64,000 nucleotides of DNA from Spartobacteria bacterium (GCA_003134785.1 PLCN01000017.1:186001-250000); one strand, 5' to 3'. Counted from the stretch's first letter, positions 43,253 through 53,300 are shown. The notes: generated from the sequence alone by a model not told the origin. Made by a program: numbers and translations.

Positions 43253-44046
43253 TCGAAGAAGCTCCTCCACCTCCAGTCGCCGAGCTGCGCGACATCCATC
43301 TCCAGTTCGAGGAAAAAAAAGTGCTCGCGGGCGTTTCGCTCAAGGTCGAGACGCTGGATCGGCTCGTGATCATGGGCCAGAGCGGCAGCGGCAAGAGCAC
43401 CATTCTGCGTTTGATGCTCGGAATCCTGACGCCGACGAAAGGCTCGGTCTTCTTCAAGCAATTCGAGATTTCGCGGTTGCCGCGCCGCAAGCTCCAGCAG
43501 ATCCGCGCCCGCATCGGAATGGTCTACCAATACTCGGCCCTGCTCAGTTCTCGCAATGTCCGCGATAACGTCGCGCTGCCGCTGCAAGAATTGACGGACA
43601 TGAGCCGGAACGAAATCGAAGCGGTCGTCGACGAGAAATTAAATCTGGTCGGGATGGTCGACGCGAAGCAGCAGATGCCCTCCGAGCTCAGCGGCGGCAT
43701 GAAGAAACGCGTCAGCCTCGCGCGCGCCCTCGTGATGGATCCCGAGCTCATCCTTTTCGACGAACCATCAGCGGGACTCGACCCGGTTATCAGCTCAGTC
43801 ATCGACGAATTGATCATAAGTCTGACCGAGAAATCGAAGGTAACTTCGGTTATCGTCACGCATGAGATGGACAGCGCGTTCCGGATCGGCACGAAAATGG
43901 CGATGCTTTATCAGGGAAAGATAATTGAAGCAGGCGAGCCCGAGCAGTTCAGACAATCAGAGAATCCAGTGGTGGCGCAGTTCTTGAGCGGCAGCACCGA
44001 AGGACCGATCCTGGAAGGAAGCAAAGATGCAATTGAAACGAAATGA
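43249..44046 (+). CDS. mlaF: MlaF-type ATPase of a lipid ABC transporter
   Basis: The cytoplasmic ATPase partner of MlaE, 265 residues from a GTG start. Walker A is MGQSGSGKSTILRLM, the Q-loop is MVYQYSALL, the ABC signature is LSGGMKKRVSLARALVMDPE, and Walker B is LILFDEPSAGLDP. The H-loop is VIVTHEMDSAF. The signature GGMKKR is typical of the Mla/Mkl group. The reading frame overlaps mlaD by 20 bases. Confidence 0.95.
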   Translation: MIEEAPPPPVAELRDIHLQFEEKKVLAGVSLKVETLDRLVIMGQSGSGKSTILRLMLGILTPTKGSVFFKQFEISRLPRRKLQQIRARIGMVYQYSALLSSRNVRDNVALPLQELTDMSRNEIEAVVDEKLNLVGMVDAKQQMPSELSGGMKKRVSLARALVMDPELILFDEPSAGLDPVISSVIDELIISLTEKSKVTSVIVTHEMDSAFRIGTKMAMLYQGKIIEAGEPEQFRQSENPVVAQFLSGSTEGPILEGSKDAIETK

Positions 44047-45079
44047 AATCCTGACCGGCTTGCTGGTGCTGGTGACGGTCGCCGTTCTTACCGGCATCTT
44101 GATTCTGCTCGGCGCGCCCGGTCTTTTTAAGCCGCTGGTCACCTATCGGATTTATATCGATAACGCCGCCGCGATCAAACTCGGCGCTCCCGTCTTGCTC
44201 GCGGGCAGAAAGATCGGCCAGGTCGATAAATTGTACTCACCCGTCTCGAGAGAAGAAGGGAAGCGCGCTGAGGCGGCGGCAGAATCCGTCCGCCTCGCGG
44301 ATCCGAACACGACACCCACACCAAGCCCAAAGCCAAACAGCACGCCAGCCCTGGTTGAGACAAAGCCGAAGTATGAAGCGCGAATCGATGTCCGGGTCGA
44401 GAAACTCGCGGGCGTCTATAGAGACGCCAAAGCGCGTCTCATCACGCTGGGTCTCCTGGGTGAAGTAGCGATGGATTTTACGCAGGGTAATGAGAGTTCC
44501 GGCCGCGCCAGCGACGGTGAGATGTTCGTCGGCGAGCGGGTGGCCGACTTCGGCGAATCGATCTCGAAAATGCTCGATATCGTGAAGCCGGTCGCGGTCG
44601 AAGCGACGGGGACGCTGAAAGAACTCCAAACCACCGCGCAGAATCTCAGTCGCATCACCGATGAGTACTCGCAGCTGAACATGGCACTCGCCCAAATGCG
44701 CACCTTCGCCGAGAACCTGACCAATATGACGGCGCGCGACAGTTCAATCTCGATCGCGCTCAAGAATATCGAAACGATCAGCACCAATCTGGCGAGCGGA
44801 GATAACATCCAGTTAACGCTGCAAAATTTCCGGGAATCGTCGGAGAGATTGAAGTCGCTGCTCGGCGATGTCAGTCAGTTGGGGCCGGCTCTGAAAGAGA
44901 GCGGCGAGAACGTAAAGGAGCTCACCGCCACCGTGAAAACGCAACCGTGGCGTTTGATCTGGCCCAGCACGAAGAAATATCCGGAGGAGCAAACTCCTCC
45001 CGGCGACACGATCACCGTGAAAAAGTCTCCGAAACCGCAACGCCGCGCGTCACCCACTCCGCCACCGCGGACTCGCTGA
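44027..45079 (+). CDS. mlaD: MlaD-type MCE substrate-binding protein
   Basis: A membrane-anchored MCE protein, 350 residues, that forms a periplasmic ring for lipid transfer. One N-terminal span (ILTGLLVLVTVAVLTGILIL) leads into the MCE domain (TYRIYIDNAAAIKLGAPVLL; AGRKIGQVDKLY; ITLGLLGEVAMDFTQG). Between the strands, residues about 75-115 form a Thr/Pro-rich insert (TPTPSPKPNSTPALVE) not found in short MlaD proteins. A helical tail follows (residues 170-310), then a Pro/Arg-rich C-terminus. It ends the mlaEFD unit; mlaB and mlaC are absent. Confidence 0.92.
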   Translation: MQLKRNEILTGLLVLVTVAVLTGILILLGAPGLFKPLVTYRIYIDNAAAIKLGAPVLLAGRKIGQVDKLYSPVSREEGKRAEAAAESVRLADPNTTPTPSPKPNSTPALVETKPKYEARIDVRVEKLAGVYRDAKARLITLGLLGEVAMDFTQGNESSGRASDGEMFVGERVADFGESISKMLDIVKPVAVEATGTLKELQTTAQNLSRITDEYSQLNMALAQMRTFAENLTNMTARDSSISIALKNIETISTNLASGDNIQLTLQNFRESSERLKSLLGDVSQLGPALKESGENVKELTATVKTQPWRLIWPSTKKYPEEQTPPGDTITVKKSPKPQRRASPTPPPRTR

Positions 45080-45080
45080 G

Positions 45081-45168
45081 GTAGCCGCCTTGCTATGCGA
45101 GGCGTCCGGGTCGCTGAACAGTCCTGCCGTTACCCCCTTCCAAGCGCCTCGCACAGCGAGGCGGCTAC
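45081..45168. repeat. GTAG-REP pair, second stem family, after mlaD
   Basis: GTAG at 45081 precedes CCGCCTTGCTATGCGAGGCG. The inverted unit GCGCCTCGCACAGCGAGGCG ends in CTAC at 45168. The stems vary from those at 40994, but pairing is kept. It lies between the convergent mlaD and topoisomerase genes. Confidence 0.86.
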
Positions 45169-45187
45169 AGCGAATCGCAGGCGGCGA

Positions 45188-46303
45188 TCATTTTTTCATT
45201 TCCGCCAATTTTGCCTGGAGAAACGACATCACGGCTGCTTCCTCGGCCCGCAGGTCTTCCAAGTTTTCCGATAGAGCTTCTTCGGTTTTTTGCTTGAGGC
45301 CTTCGATCATGTCACCGTCGAGATAAGATTCCAGCACCACCGGGTGCACATAACATTTCCGGCAGACGGTCGGCGTGTTGCCGAGAATCTTGGCCACGGC
45401 CGCGATCGCATCTTTAATGTTCTTTTTTGCCTGCGTCTGGTTCTCGACCGGCCCCTGCGCACTCAACGCCATCGCCGTGAGCACCGTCCCCGCCCAGGTG
45501 CGAAAATCTTTCGCGGTGAACTCTTCCCCGGTGATCTCCTGCAAGTAATCGTTCACGTCCTGTGAAGTGACATCTTGCAGTTCGCCCGCCTCGTCTTCGT
45601 ACTGGAAAACATCCTGGCCGGGCAGGTCCTGTAGCTTGCGAATGATGTTCGCGAGCCGCCGATCGTTTACGTCGATCTCATGCTTCACACCGCTCTTGCC
45701 CCGGAAACTAAAGCTGAGCTTCGCGCCTTTAACGTCGACGTGACGATCCTGCATGGTCGTTAAGCCGAAAGATTTGTTCTCGCGCGCATACTCTTCGTTC
45801 CCGATCCGAATAAAGGTGCGCCCGAGCAAATGCACCACCGTGGCCAGGACCTTGTTCCGCGGCAGTTCTCGCAGCCCCATGTCCTTGTTCACCTGCCGGC
45901 GAATTTTCGGCAGCGCCTGGCCGAAAACGAGCATGCGATCGTATTTATTTTCATCGCGCGCCTCCCGCCAGCGCTCGTGATAGCGATATTGCTTGCGGCC
46001 GCGTGCGTCGCGGGCCGTGGCCTGGATATGTCCGTTCGGCGACGGACAAATCCAGACGTCTTTGTAGGCGGGCGGAATCGCGATACGCTGGATTCGCAGC
46101 ACGCGCGTTTCGTCCCGGATCGGTTTTCCATCCGCGTCGAAATATTCGAAATCGTCGCCTTTTGGTTTTCGCGTGTAACCCGGCTGATCGTCGCTCACGT
46201 AGCGCAAGCCCGCGTCTTCCGCGACCTCGACCGGGTCGATGGCGACTTCGATTTCGGAAATTTTCTTTTTTTTCTTCCGAAGTTTTGGAGTTGATGTCGC
46301 CAC
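45188..46303 (-). CDS. DNA topoisomerase IB (poxvirus type)
   Basis: It relaxes supercoils by a reversible 3'-phosphotyrosyl nick. From the GTG at 46303 it has 371 residues. The N-terminal domain has GLRYVSDDQPGYTRKPKGDD and RIQRIAIPPAYKDVWICPSP. The catalytic domain has TVVHLLGRTFIRIGNEEYAR, FRTWAGTVLTAMALS with the active-site Arg, and the nucleophile Tyr in CYVHPVVLESYLDG. The frame continues upstream to 46441, but those 46 residues are translated palindrome (ACAPQ-type) and are rejected. Type IB enzymes are scattered in bacteria, and this one is monocistronic. Confidence 0.93.
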   Translation of the reverse strand: MATSTPKLRKKKKKISEIEVAIDPVEVAEDAGLRYVSDDQPGYTRKPKGDDFEYFDADGKPIRDETRVLRIQRIAIPPAYKDVWICPSPNGHIQATARDARGRKQYRYHERWREARDENKYDRMLVFGQALPKIRRQVNKDMGLRELPRNKVLATVVHLLGRTFIRIGNEEYARENKSFGLTTMQDRHVDVKGAKLSFSFRGKSGVKHEIDVNDRRLANIIRKLQDLPGQDVFQYEDEAGELQDVTSQDVNDYLQEITGEEFTAKDFRTWAGTVLTAMALSAQGPVENQTQAKKNIKDAIAAVAKILGNTPTVCRKCYVHPVVLESYLDGDMIEGLKQKTEEALSENLEDLRAEEAAVMSFLQAKLAEMKK

Positions 46304-46368
46304 GTAAGCAATACGTGCGAGATACGATGGAAGGCTGCAATTGATTCGACGCGCGTATTTTGCAGGTT

Positions 46369-46519
46369 GGGGAGCGCAGGCTGCCAGCCTGCAGTTCGCG
46401 GCAGCTTGCCGCGAACATGAAAACCGTGAATAGAAGGGCAACGGCGATTATAGTCCGGCCCCGCAAAAGATGCGCCCGGCAAGCTGCCGGGCGCGGCAGG
46501 CTGGCAGCCTGCGCTCCCC
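46369..46519. repeat. Composite palindrome with GGGGAGCGC ends, copy 4
   Basis: The outer arms are the same as in copies 1 and 3. The inner hairpins are TTCGCGGCAGCTTGCCGCGA and CCCGGCAAGCTGCCGGG. It overlaps the false upstream extension of the topoisomerase frame. Confidence 0.9.
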
Positions 46520-46530
46520 AACAACACCAG

Positions 46531-46974
46531 CTACGCGCCGTAGCTCTTGGTAAATTTCTTGCGGGATTCGGATTCGGTCGGAGGAACCTCGGGGGCGTCA
46601 GTCTTTTCCGCGGCCGCAGAAGCTTCTGCCGCCGCCGGAGTCTCAGCCTTGGCCTCCGGTTGTGGCGGCGAAGCGGCCACACTTCCCCCCTTCGTTTGCT
46701 GCGACACTTCCACAAACGCCATCTGGAGATTCGAGAGCGTGTTCCTTAACACGGCCGATTCCTCGTTCGTCAAATTGCCACGCGTCTTCTCCTGAATCAT
46801 CGCGAGCTGATCGATGAACATCTTGGCCAGTTCCAGGTTGACCTCTCCCTGCCCGGTTTGCGGGTTCGGGATCTGCCCGAGAAACAGCGCGGCGTTTTGC
46901 GCCTGCATCATAACGAATTCAATGAAGCGTTGGGACAACTCCCCGCTTTGCGTGTTGGTCTGCACCTCGGCCAT
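46531..46974 (-). CDS. DUF1844 domain protein
   Basis: A protein of 147 residues. The DUF1844 core is seen in the first 90 residues: SQRFIEFVMMQAQNAALFLG, then VNLELAKMFIDQLAMIQEKT and EESAVLRNTLSNLQMAFVEV, a three-helix layout. The last 50 residues are Ala/Pro/Glu-rich and low in complexity. No function is known for this family, which is frequent in Verrucomicrobia, Planctomycetes and Acidobacteria. It stands between two dispersed repeats. Confidence 0.82.
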   Translation of the reverse strand: MAEVQTNTQSGELSQRFIEFVMMQAQNAALFLGQIPNPQTGQGEVNLELAKMFIDQLAMIQEKTRGNLTNEESAVLRNTLSNLQMAFVEVSQQTKGGSVAASPPQPEAKAETPAAAEASAAAEKTDAPEVPPTESESRKKFTKSYGA

Positions 46975-46987
46975 AACTTATCAGTAA

Positions 46988-47022
46988 TCGATCACGAGCA
47001 GGAGCACGAGCACGATTACGAC
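46988..47022. repeat. CACGAG-rich dispersed repeat
   Basis: It reads CGATCACGAGCAGGAGCACG then AGCACGATTACGA. A short inverted fragment ACTCGTGATCGTAA follows near 47046. It lies just upstream of the DUF1844 gene start. Confidence 0.8.
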
Positions 47023-47076
47023 TCGAGTTGACGTTTTCCGACACTTACTCGTGATCGTAAGCCCAATCGCTCTGCC

Positions 47077-49653
47077 TTATTTCTCCGGCGGCCGCACGAT
47101 CGCCAGCACGTGTGGTTGTTTCTGAAAATATTTCGCCGCGGCGCGTTTCACATCCTCGAGTGTGACCGCCTCGACATCGCGCTCGAGCGTCTGGTAGTGC
47201 GCGAAGCCCAGCCCGTAAAGCTCATCGAGCGCCGCCATGTACCCGAAGGAATCGTTGCTTTGATTCGCGATCTGCTGTTGCCCGAGCAATTTCTTTTTCG
47301 CGCGCGTTAGCTCTTCATTCGTTAGGCCTTCCGCGGCGAGCTTGTTGATTTCGTCGAGCAGCGCCGTCTTTACCTGCTCGATTTTTTGCGGATCGGTCCC
47401 GAGATAAAAAAGGAACAGTCCCTGAACCAGCCCCTGCATTTGGCTGGCGCCGACATAATAGGCGAGGCCCATCTGCTCGCGGATGCGAATAAAAAACCGC
47501 GAGCCCAGATCGCTGCTGGCTTCGTCGAGCAACTCCAGCGCATATCGATCCGGACTGAAAATATCGACTCCGCGATAGCCGACCATGATGACGCCTTGCG
47601 CCTTGTCTTTCAATTCCTCGACGGTGATGTCTTTGGTCAGAGGCGGCGGCTTCGGAGGATCGGTCAACGCAAGTTGGCCCGGGTTCATCCCAGCGAGGGC
47701 CTCTTCGAAAATTTGTTTCACTTCCGCGGCCTTGACGTTCCCGAAAATGGAAATAACGCCATTCTTCGCGACGAGATAGCGATCGCGGAATTCGAGCAAA
47801 TCTTTTTGAGTCAACCGCGAGACCGATTCCACCGAGCCCTTGCCTCGAAGCGCATAAGGATGCTGCGGGAAAAGTGCCTCGCGCAGGATATTGCGCGCAA
47901 CGGTGGTCATTTGCTCTTCGTCTTCCTGGATCCCGGCGAGCTGCACTTCCTTTTCGCGCCCGACCGCTTTCTCCGGCATGGTCGCGTTGAGCAGGACATC
48001 GGAGAGCAGCTCCGCGCCCAGTTTCAAATCGGGCTCTGTCACGTCGAGCGTGACACTGAAACTATTATTCCCGGCGTCGCTGCCGATGCTGCCCCCGACG
48101 GCTTCGATCGTGTCGGCAATCTGCTCGGCGGTGCGGGTCGTCGTGCCTTTCAGCAGCACCTTCGACATCAGCCGCGTGATTCCATTCGTCTGTCGCGTCT
48201 CGGCCAGAAGACCGCCGCGAAAGACTGCCGCCATCGAGACCAGCGGAAGCCGCGGATCTTCCCGAACAAGTAGCCGCATTCCATTCGACAGCTCGATCTT
48301 TTGAATTTCGCCGGCCGAAATGGACTTCGCCGCTTCACCCTTCGCCGCCAGCGCGCCCTTCGGGTTGAGCGAGACGATGGTGAGATTGTCACTCGTGAGA
48401 TATTTCTCCGCGACGCGGCGAATCTCTTCCGGCGTAATTTTTTGGGCGGCCGCAAGATAATCGCGCGTAAAATTCAAGTTCCGCGTCAGGAACCAGTTCG
48501 AACCGAGATCGGACGCCTGGCCCCGCATCGTGGTGAGCGATCCAAGCGAATGACTCAGCGAAATCTTCTTCGCCTTCGCCAGCTCTTCGGGGGTAACACC
48601 CACCTGCTTGATCTCATCGAGAATTTTCAGGATCAGGTCTTGCGTCGCTTCCCGCTTCGCCGGCTCGACCGTCGCATCGATTCCGAGCAACCCCGGATCG
48701 CCCGGCGTGTAGGAAAACGCCGAAACCCCGAAAGCGAGTCCCGCTTCCTCGCGCACCCGCCGATAGAGGCGCGAGCTGCGGCCGTCCCCGAGAATCGTGG
48801 AAAGAAGATCCACCGCCGGAACATCCGGATGCGTGATCTCCGGAATATGCCAGGCAAGCGAAAGCCGGGTCAGTTCCGTTTCAAATTCCTGGTGGACGAC
48901 GCGCTGTCCGAGCTGTGGCGGTTCGCTCGGGACATAAACCGGCTGGAGCGATCTCGCCGGATGATCCTTGAAGAAATCGCCCAGCTGTCGATAAACCGCT
49001 TCCGCCTCGACATCTCCCACCACCACGAAAGTGAGATTGTTCGGCACGTAACGCGCCTGGTAGTAGCGCATCACATCCTCTTGCGTGAGCTGGTTAAAAA
49101 TATCCAGCTGCCCGATCACCGGCAGCCGGTACGGATGGCGTTGAAACGCGGTCGCGAAAAGCAATTGGCCCGCCATCCGGTCCGGATCGTCCATCCCCAT
49201 GGCAAACTCGCGCCGGATTACTTCCTGTTCCTTGGCGAACTCCTCCGCGGGCAGCGTCGAATTCACCATCACGTCGGACAAAATATCGAGCGCGACGCTG
49301 GTTCCTTCCTTCGGCACATCGCTCCAGTAAACCGTCCGGTCGAACGAAGTGTAGGCATTGATGTAACCGCCCACATCCTGGATTTTTTGCGCGATCGCAT
49401 TCCAGGGCCGCGTCTTCGTTCCCTTGAAAAGCATGTGCTCGAGAATGTGCGACAAGCCCGCGCCCAGATGTTCATTCTCATCGATGCTGCCCGTGCCGCA
49501 CCACGCCTGCACGCTGGCCACGGGAGCGCTGTGGTCCTCCTGCACGATAATGGTCAGCCCGTTCGGCAGCACCCGTTTCTGCGCGGAGCTGGGCGGGAAC
49601 GTAATGCCGGCGCTGCTTTCGGGGGCGGCGGCTTTAAGATGAGCGGTGAACAT
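47077..49653 (-). CDS. M16 family zinc metallopeptidase (fused two-half type)
   Basis: A protein of 858 residues made of two M16 halves in one chain. The first half has the inverted zinc motif HxxEH as SHILEHMLFKGT (H69, E72, H73) and the downstream Glu region KEQEVIRREFAMGMDDPDRM. The second half (from about residue 430, EIQKIELSNGMRLLVREDPR) lacks the motif and has ITRLMSKVLLKGT in its place, as in pitrilysin-type pairs where one half is inactive. There is no clear signal peptide, although the N-terminal ORF end is uncertain. It probably degrades peptides; the substrate is unknown. A GCCTAACGAATG variant lies at 47316. Confidence 0.93.
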   Translation of the reverse strand: MFTAHLKAAAPESSAGITFPPSSAQKRVLPNGLTIIVQEDHSAPVASVQAWCGTGSIDENEHLGAGLSHILEHMLFKGTKTRPWNAIAQKIQDVGGYINAYTSFDRTVYWSDVPKEGTSVALDILSDVMVNSTLPAEEFAKEQEVIRREFAMGMDDPDRMAGQLLFATAFQRHPYRLPVIGQLDIFNQLTQEDVMRYYQARYVPNNLTFVVVGDVEAEAVYRQLGDFFKDHPARSLQPVYVPSEPPQLGQRVVHQEFETELTRLSLAWHIPEITHPDVPAVDLLSTILGDGRSSRLYRRVREEAGLAFGVSAFSYTPGDPGLLGIDATVEPAKREATQDLILKILDEIKQVGVTPEELAKAKKISLSHSLGSLTTMRGQASDLGSNWFLTRNLNFTRDYLAAAQKITPEEIRRVAEKYLTSDNLTIVSLNPKGALAAKGEAAKSISAGEIQKIELSNGMRLLVREDPRLPLVSMAAVFRGGLLAETRQTNGITRLMSKVLLKGTTTRTAEQIADTIEAVGGSIGSDAGNNSFSVTLDVTEPDLKLGAELLSDVLLNATMPEKAVGREKEVQLAGIQEDEEQMTTVARNILREALFPQHPYALRGKGSVESVSRLTQKDLLEFRDRYLVAKNGVISIFGNVKAAEVKQIFEEALAGMNPGQLALTDPPKPPPLTKDITVEELKDKAQGVIMVGYRGVDIFSPDRYALELLDEASSDLGSRFFIRIREQMGLAYYVGASQMQGLVQGLFLFYLGTDPQKIEQVKTALLDEINKLAAEGLTNEELTRAKKKLLGQQQIANQSNDSFGYMAALDELYGLGFAHYQTLERDVEAVTLEDVKRAAAKYFQKQPHVLAIVRPPEK

Positions 49654-49690
49654 TCAAGCAGGCAGGAGCGCCCTGATCGGCGCCGTTAAT

Positions 49691-50125
49691 TCATGACAAC
49701 TTCGGCGCGGGCAGACTGCGCGGTGCCTCGGACTTCGAACGCTTTTCCGGCTCGAATGGTTTCACAAAAGCTTCCTGAAAATCAAAGACGTTCTTGAAAT
49801 CTTCAATCGAATCATCCTCCGTCTTCCCGAAAATGCCGGCGCCGATCAGGTTGAAAACCATGTGCCCCACGTCTTCGCACGACTTGATCCCCCAGTACGA
49901 CAGGACCGTCATCACCATCGGCCCGAATTCCTTCAGCGCATATTGGCGGACGCCTTCGAGCAGCTCAGGTCCTGCGACGTGGCGGACTGAAGCGCCCTTC
50001 GTCTTTTTCTGCTGCTTGGTCGTGTAATCGAGCGCATCGCGCAGAAAAACGTAAGCATCGCGCTGATAGCGCGGATCGCCGGCCACGATGGAATCAAGAG
50101 CTTCCGCGAATCCTATTTTTTGCAT
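49691..50125 (-). CDS. Minf_1886-type conserved protein
   Basis: A protein of 144 residues from the ATG at 50125 (MQKIGFAEALDSIVAGDPRY). Conserved-looking stretches are YQRDAYVFLRDALDYTTKQQ, HVAGPELLEGVRQYALKEFG and SCEDVGHMVFNLIGAGIFGK. This pattern matches a protein family named after a Methylacidiphilum infernorum gene and found mainly in the PVC group; the match is from memory of the pattern, not a search. No catalytic motif is visible. A frame extension to 50194 is rejected. Confidence 0.72.
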   Translation of the reverse strand: MQKIGFAEALDSIVAGDPRYQRDAYVFLRDALDYTTKQQKKTKGASVRHVAGPELLEGVRQYALKEFGPMVMTVLSYWGIKSCEDVGHMVFNLIGAGIFGKTEDDSIEDFKNVFDFQEAFVKPFEPEKRSKSEAPRSLPAPKLS

Positions 50126-50317
50126 GTGTGAACGCCCGTCTCGCGAGCGCCGCCTATGATACGCAACAACGATCGAGCGAGCAACTCTTGCCACTCAACC
50201 GGCGAGCGCGAGAAATTGCATCCGGCATCGGGCAAATATTCTTGACGCGAAAAACGATCCTGTTAGAGATGCGGCGGTCGCCGGACAATCAACCAAGCCG
50301 GCGACCGGTTCCCCCCC

Positions 50318-53300
50318 ATGAAAAAATTCTCGTCATTCGGCGTCATTGTCGCCCTCCTTGTCTCCGCGGCGCTGCTTCAGACCGCAGCAGCGCAAAACAT
50401 CGGCACGGCTTTGGTCAACGGCGCGCCGCAGATCAATAGCGGGACCGTTGACGGCAACTTGCAGCAGATGACGGGCGCGAACGTGACGCTCAACGGCGGC
50501 GGGGTCATTACCGGCGATCTGCTGGTCCCGGGCACACCGGCTCTAATCAAAAATGGCCAATACACTTTGGGCGGCGTCATCGTGGGCACGGGCAGCACCT
50601 CGCCTTCCAACTACCAGGTCATCCTCAACGGGACCGTGCGTCTCGGTCATCTCCGCACCCGCACTAATCCAATCGCGATTCCGGCGCTGCCGGCGGTGCC
50701 GTCACCCACCGGCACGCGCACGGTCACGATCACGGCCGCGGGACAAAGCGCCGGCAGTTTCTCGACGCTGCGCAATTTCACGCTGAACGGGAATGTGGGC
50801 CAATACACGGTGCCACCCGGAATGTACGGTGATTTCATCGCGAATGGCGGGGCCGGTTTCACGCTCGGCGTGGCCGGTTCAACGCAGCCCGCAGTTTACA
50901 ATCTGCAACATCTTACCCTGAACGGTGCGACCAAGATCGTGGTGGTCGGGCCAGTGGTCCTTAATGTCGCAAACGGTTTCACCGCGAACGGCACCGCCGG
51001 CACTTCCACCAATCCCGCCTGGCTCAAACTCAACATCGTTGCGGGTGGTTTCACCGTAAATGGCGGCTGCACGCTTTATGGATACGCCACGGTGCCGAGT
51101 GGAACGCTCATTATTAATGGCGCGGCGAAACTGATTGGCGGCGCGAGCTGCAACGCCTTGACCGTAAACGCGAATGGTCTCTTGCAGTTGTTCGACGCCG
51201 CGAGTTTCGAGAATAAGCCTCCAACGGTCGCGATCACGAATCCCGCGGCGGGCACCGTGTTCAACGCGGGCAACGCCATCACTCTCACCGCCAGCGCGAC
51301 CGACACCGACGGTTCGGTTTCCAAAGTAGAATTCTTTGCCGGTGCCGCCAAGCTGGGTGAAGCGACTTCCTCGCCCTGGACTTACGTGTGGCAAAATGCG
51401 GCAGCGGGCTCCTACCAGTTGACCGCAATCGCCACCGACAACCTGGGCGCAAAAACTACCTCAAGCGCCGTGCCGATCACCGTGAATGCGCCACCCACGG
51501 TCGCGCTAACCGCTCCGGCAAACCAGAGCGTCTTTCAGTCGGGCAGTGTGATCTCACTTAGTGCTAATGCCGGGGATAGCGACGGCACAGTTCAGAAGGT
51601 GGAGTTCTTCGCTGACGGCGTGAAACTCGGCGAGAAGACGACGACCCCTTACTCTTTTTCCTGGACTAACGCTCTCGCGGGTCCGCACGCGCTCACCGCA
51701 CGGGCCACCGACAATAATAGCGCGCAGACTGTTTCCATGACGGTCAACATTCGGGTGAATGCCGCGCCTTCCGCGACCATGAACGCGCCCGCGAACGGAA
51801 GCGTCGCGCAGCTAGGCAGCGTGATCGCGCTGGCGGCGACCGCGAGCGATAGCGACGGAACGATCGCCAAAGTGGAGTTCTACGCGGGTGCCACAAAAGT
51901 GGGCGAAGACACGACCGCGCCTTATCAATTCAACTGGAGCAATGCACCGGCCGGCCATTACTCGCTCACCGCGCGGGCGATCGACAACGATGGCGCCCAA
52001 GGCACGTCGTCACCGATTAACCTTACCGTGAACGCGCCGCCCACGGTCGCCATCACTGCTCCCGCCCCGGCTCAGGTTTTTAATCCGGGCGTCACCATTT
52101 CGATCACGACGAGCCCGAGCGATTCCGACGGAACGGTGACGAAAGTCGAATTCTTCGCCGGCTCGAATAAGATCGGTGAAGCGGGCACCGCGCCGTGGAC
52201 GATTTCCTGGCCGGCTCCCGCGCCCGGAGTGTATCAGCTTTCCGCGGTGGCCACCGACGATCTCGGAGCGCACACCACTTCGTCCATCGTTTCGATCGGG
52301 ATCAACGCTCCGCCCACCGTGGCGATTGCTTCACCATCGGATCAAGCCGTCGTGCAACCCGGCAATCCAATCGCGATCACCGCAAATGCCAGCGACAGCG
52401 ACGGTACGATCGCGAAAGTAGAATTCTTCGCCGGTGCTACTAAGCTGGGTGAGAGTTCCTCTGCGCCTTTCACTTTCTTCTGGAGCAACGCGATCTCCGG
52501 CAGCTACACCATCACGGCGAAGGCGACCGACAATGCTACCGCATCCGCCGTCTCCGCGCCGATTCTTTTGCGGGTAAACGCACTACCCGCGGTCGCGCTT
52601 ACCGCTCCGGCGCAAGGCGCGACCTTCAGGGCCGCCGACGCGATCCCGATCAGCGCGAACGCGTCTGACTCCGACGATGGCATTACGAAAGTGGAGTTCT
52701 TCGCCGGAGGCGCCAAGATCGGCGAAGCGGGCGTGGCGCCTTATGCCATTAATTGGATGGGCGCTCCAGAAAGAGCGAGCACATTAACGGCGCGCGCGAC
52801 CGATGGTTCCGGCGCGAGCGCAACGTCCGCGGCGGTGACGATCAATGTCACCAGAATTAACACTCAGCTGACAGTTGATGCCGGTCCGGACAGACTGATC
52901 TCACTGCCGGGCGGAGCAACGCTCGAGGGTCAGGTGCTGTTGAATGGAGGGACGCCCGGCCCCGAGGTCACGCTTCAGTGGTCGCTGGTGAGCGGGCCAG
53001 GTGCCGTCACCCTCTCCGCGCCGAATTCTACATCCAGCTCCGCGAGTTTCACGCAAGCCGGTAACTACATTATCCGTCTCACTGCATCCAATGCTGACGG
53101 CGCCAACTTCGACACGACAGCGGTCACCGTTCTTTCCGCGCCACAACCTGATCCCGACTCCTTTGTTTCAAATCGAGGCCGCGAATTCTGGATGGCATTC
53201 CTTTCCAATCCTGCCGGCTCCGAACCCGCCTATGCTGGGAGGAACCTAAACATTACCTCTGAGACCGCCGCCACGGGCACGGTGGAAATTTTCAACTCCG

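Noticed and set aside
51217-52850. Tandem repeats of about 275 bases that could suggest a repeat array or CRISPR
   Set aside because: The unit is far too long for CRISPR and encodes Ig-like domains of about 91 residues. No CRISPR array or cas gene was seen anywhere in the window.
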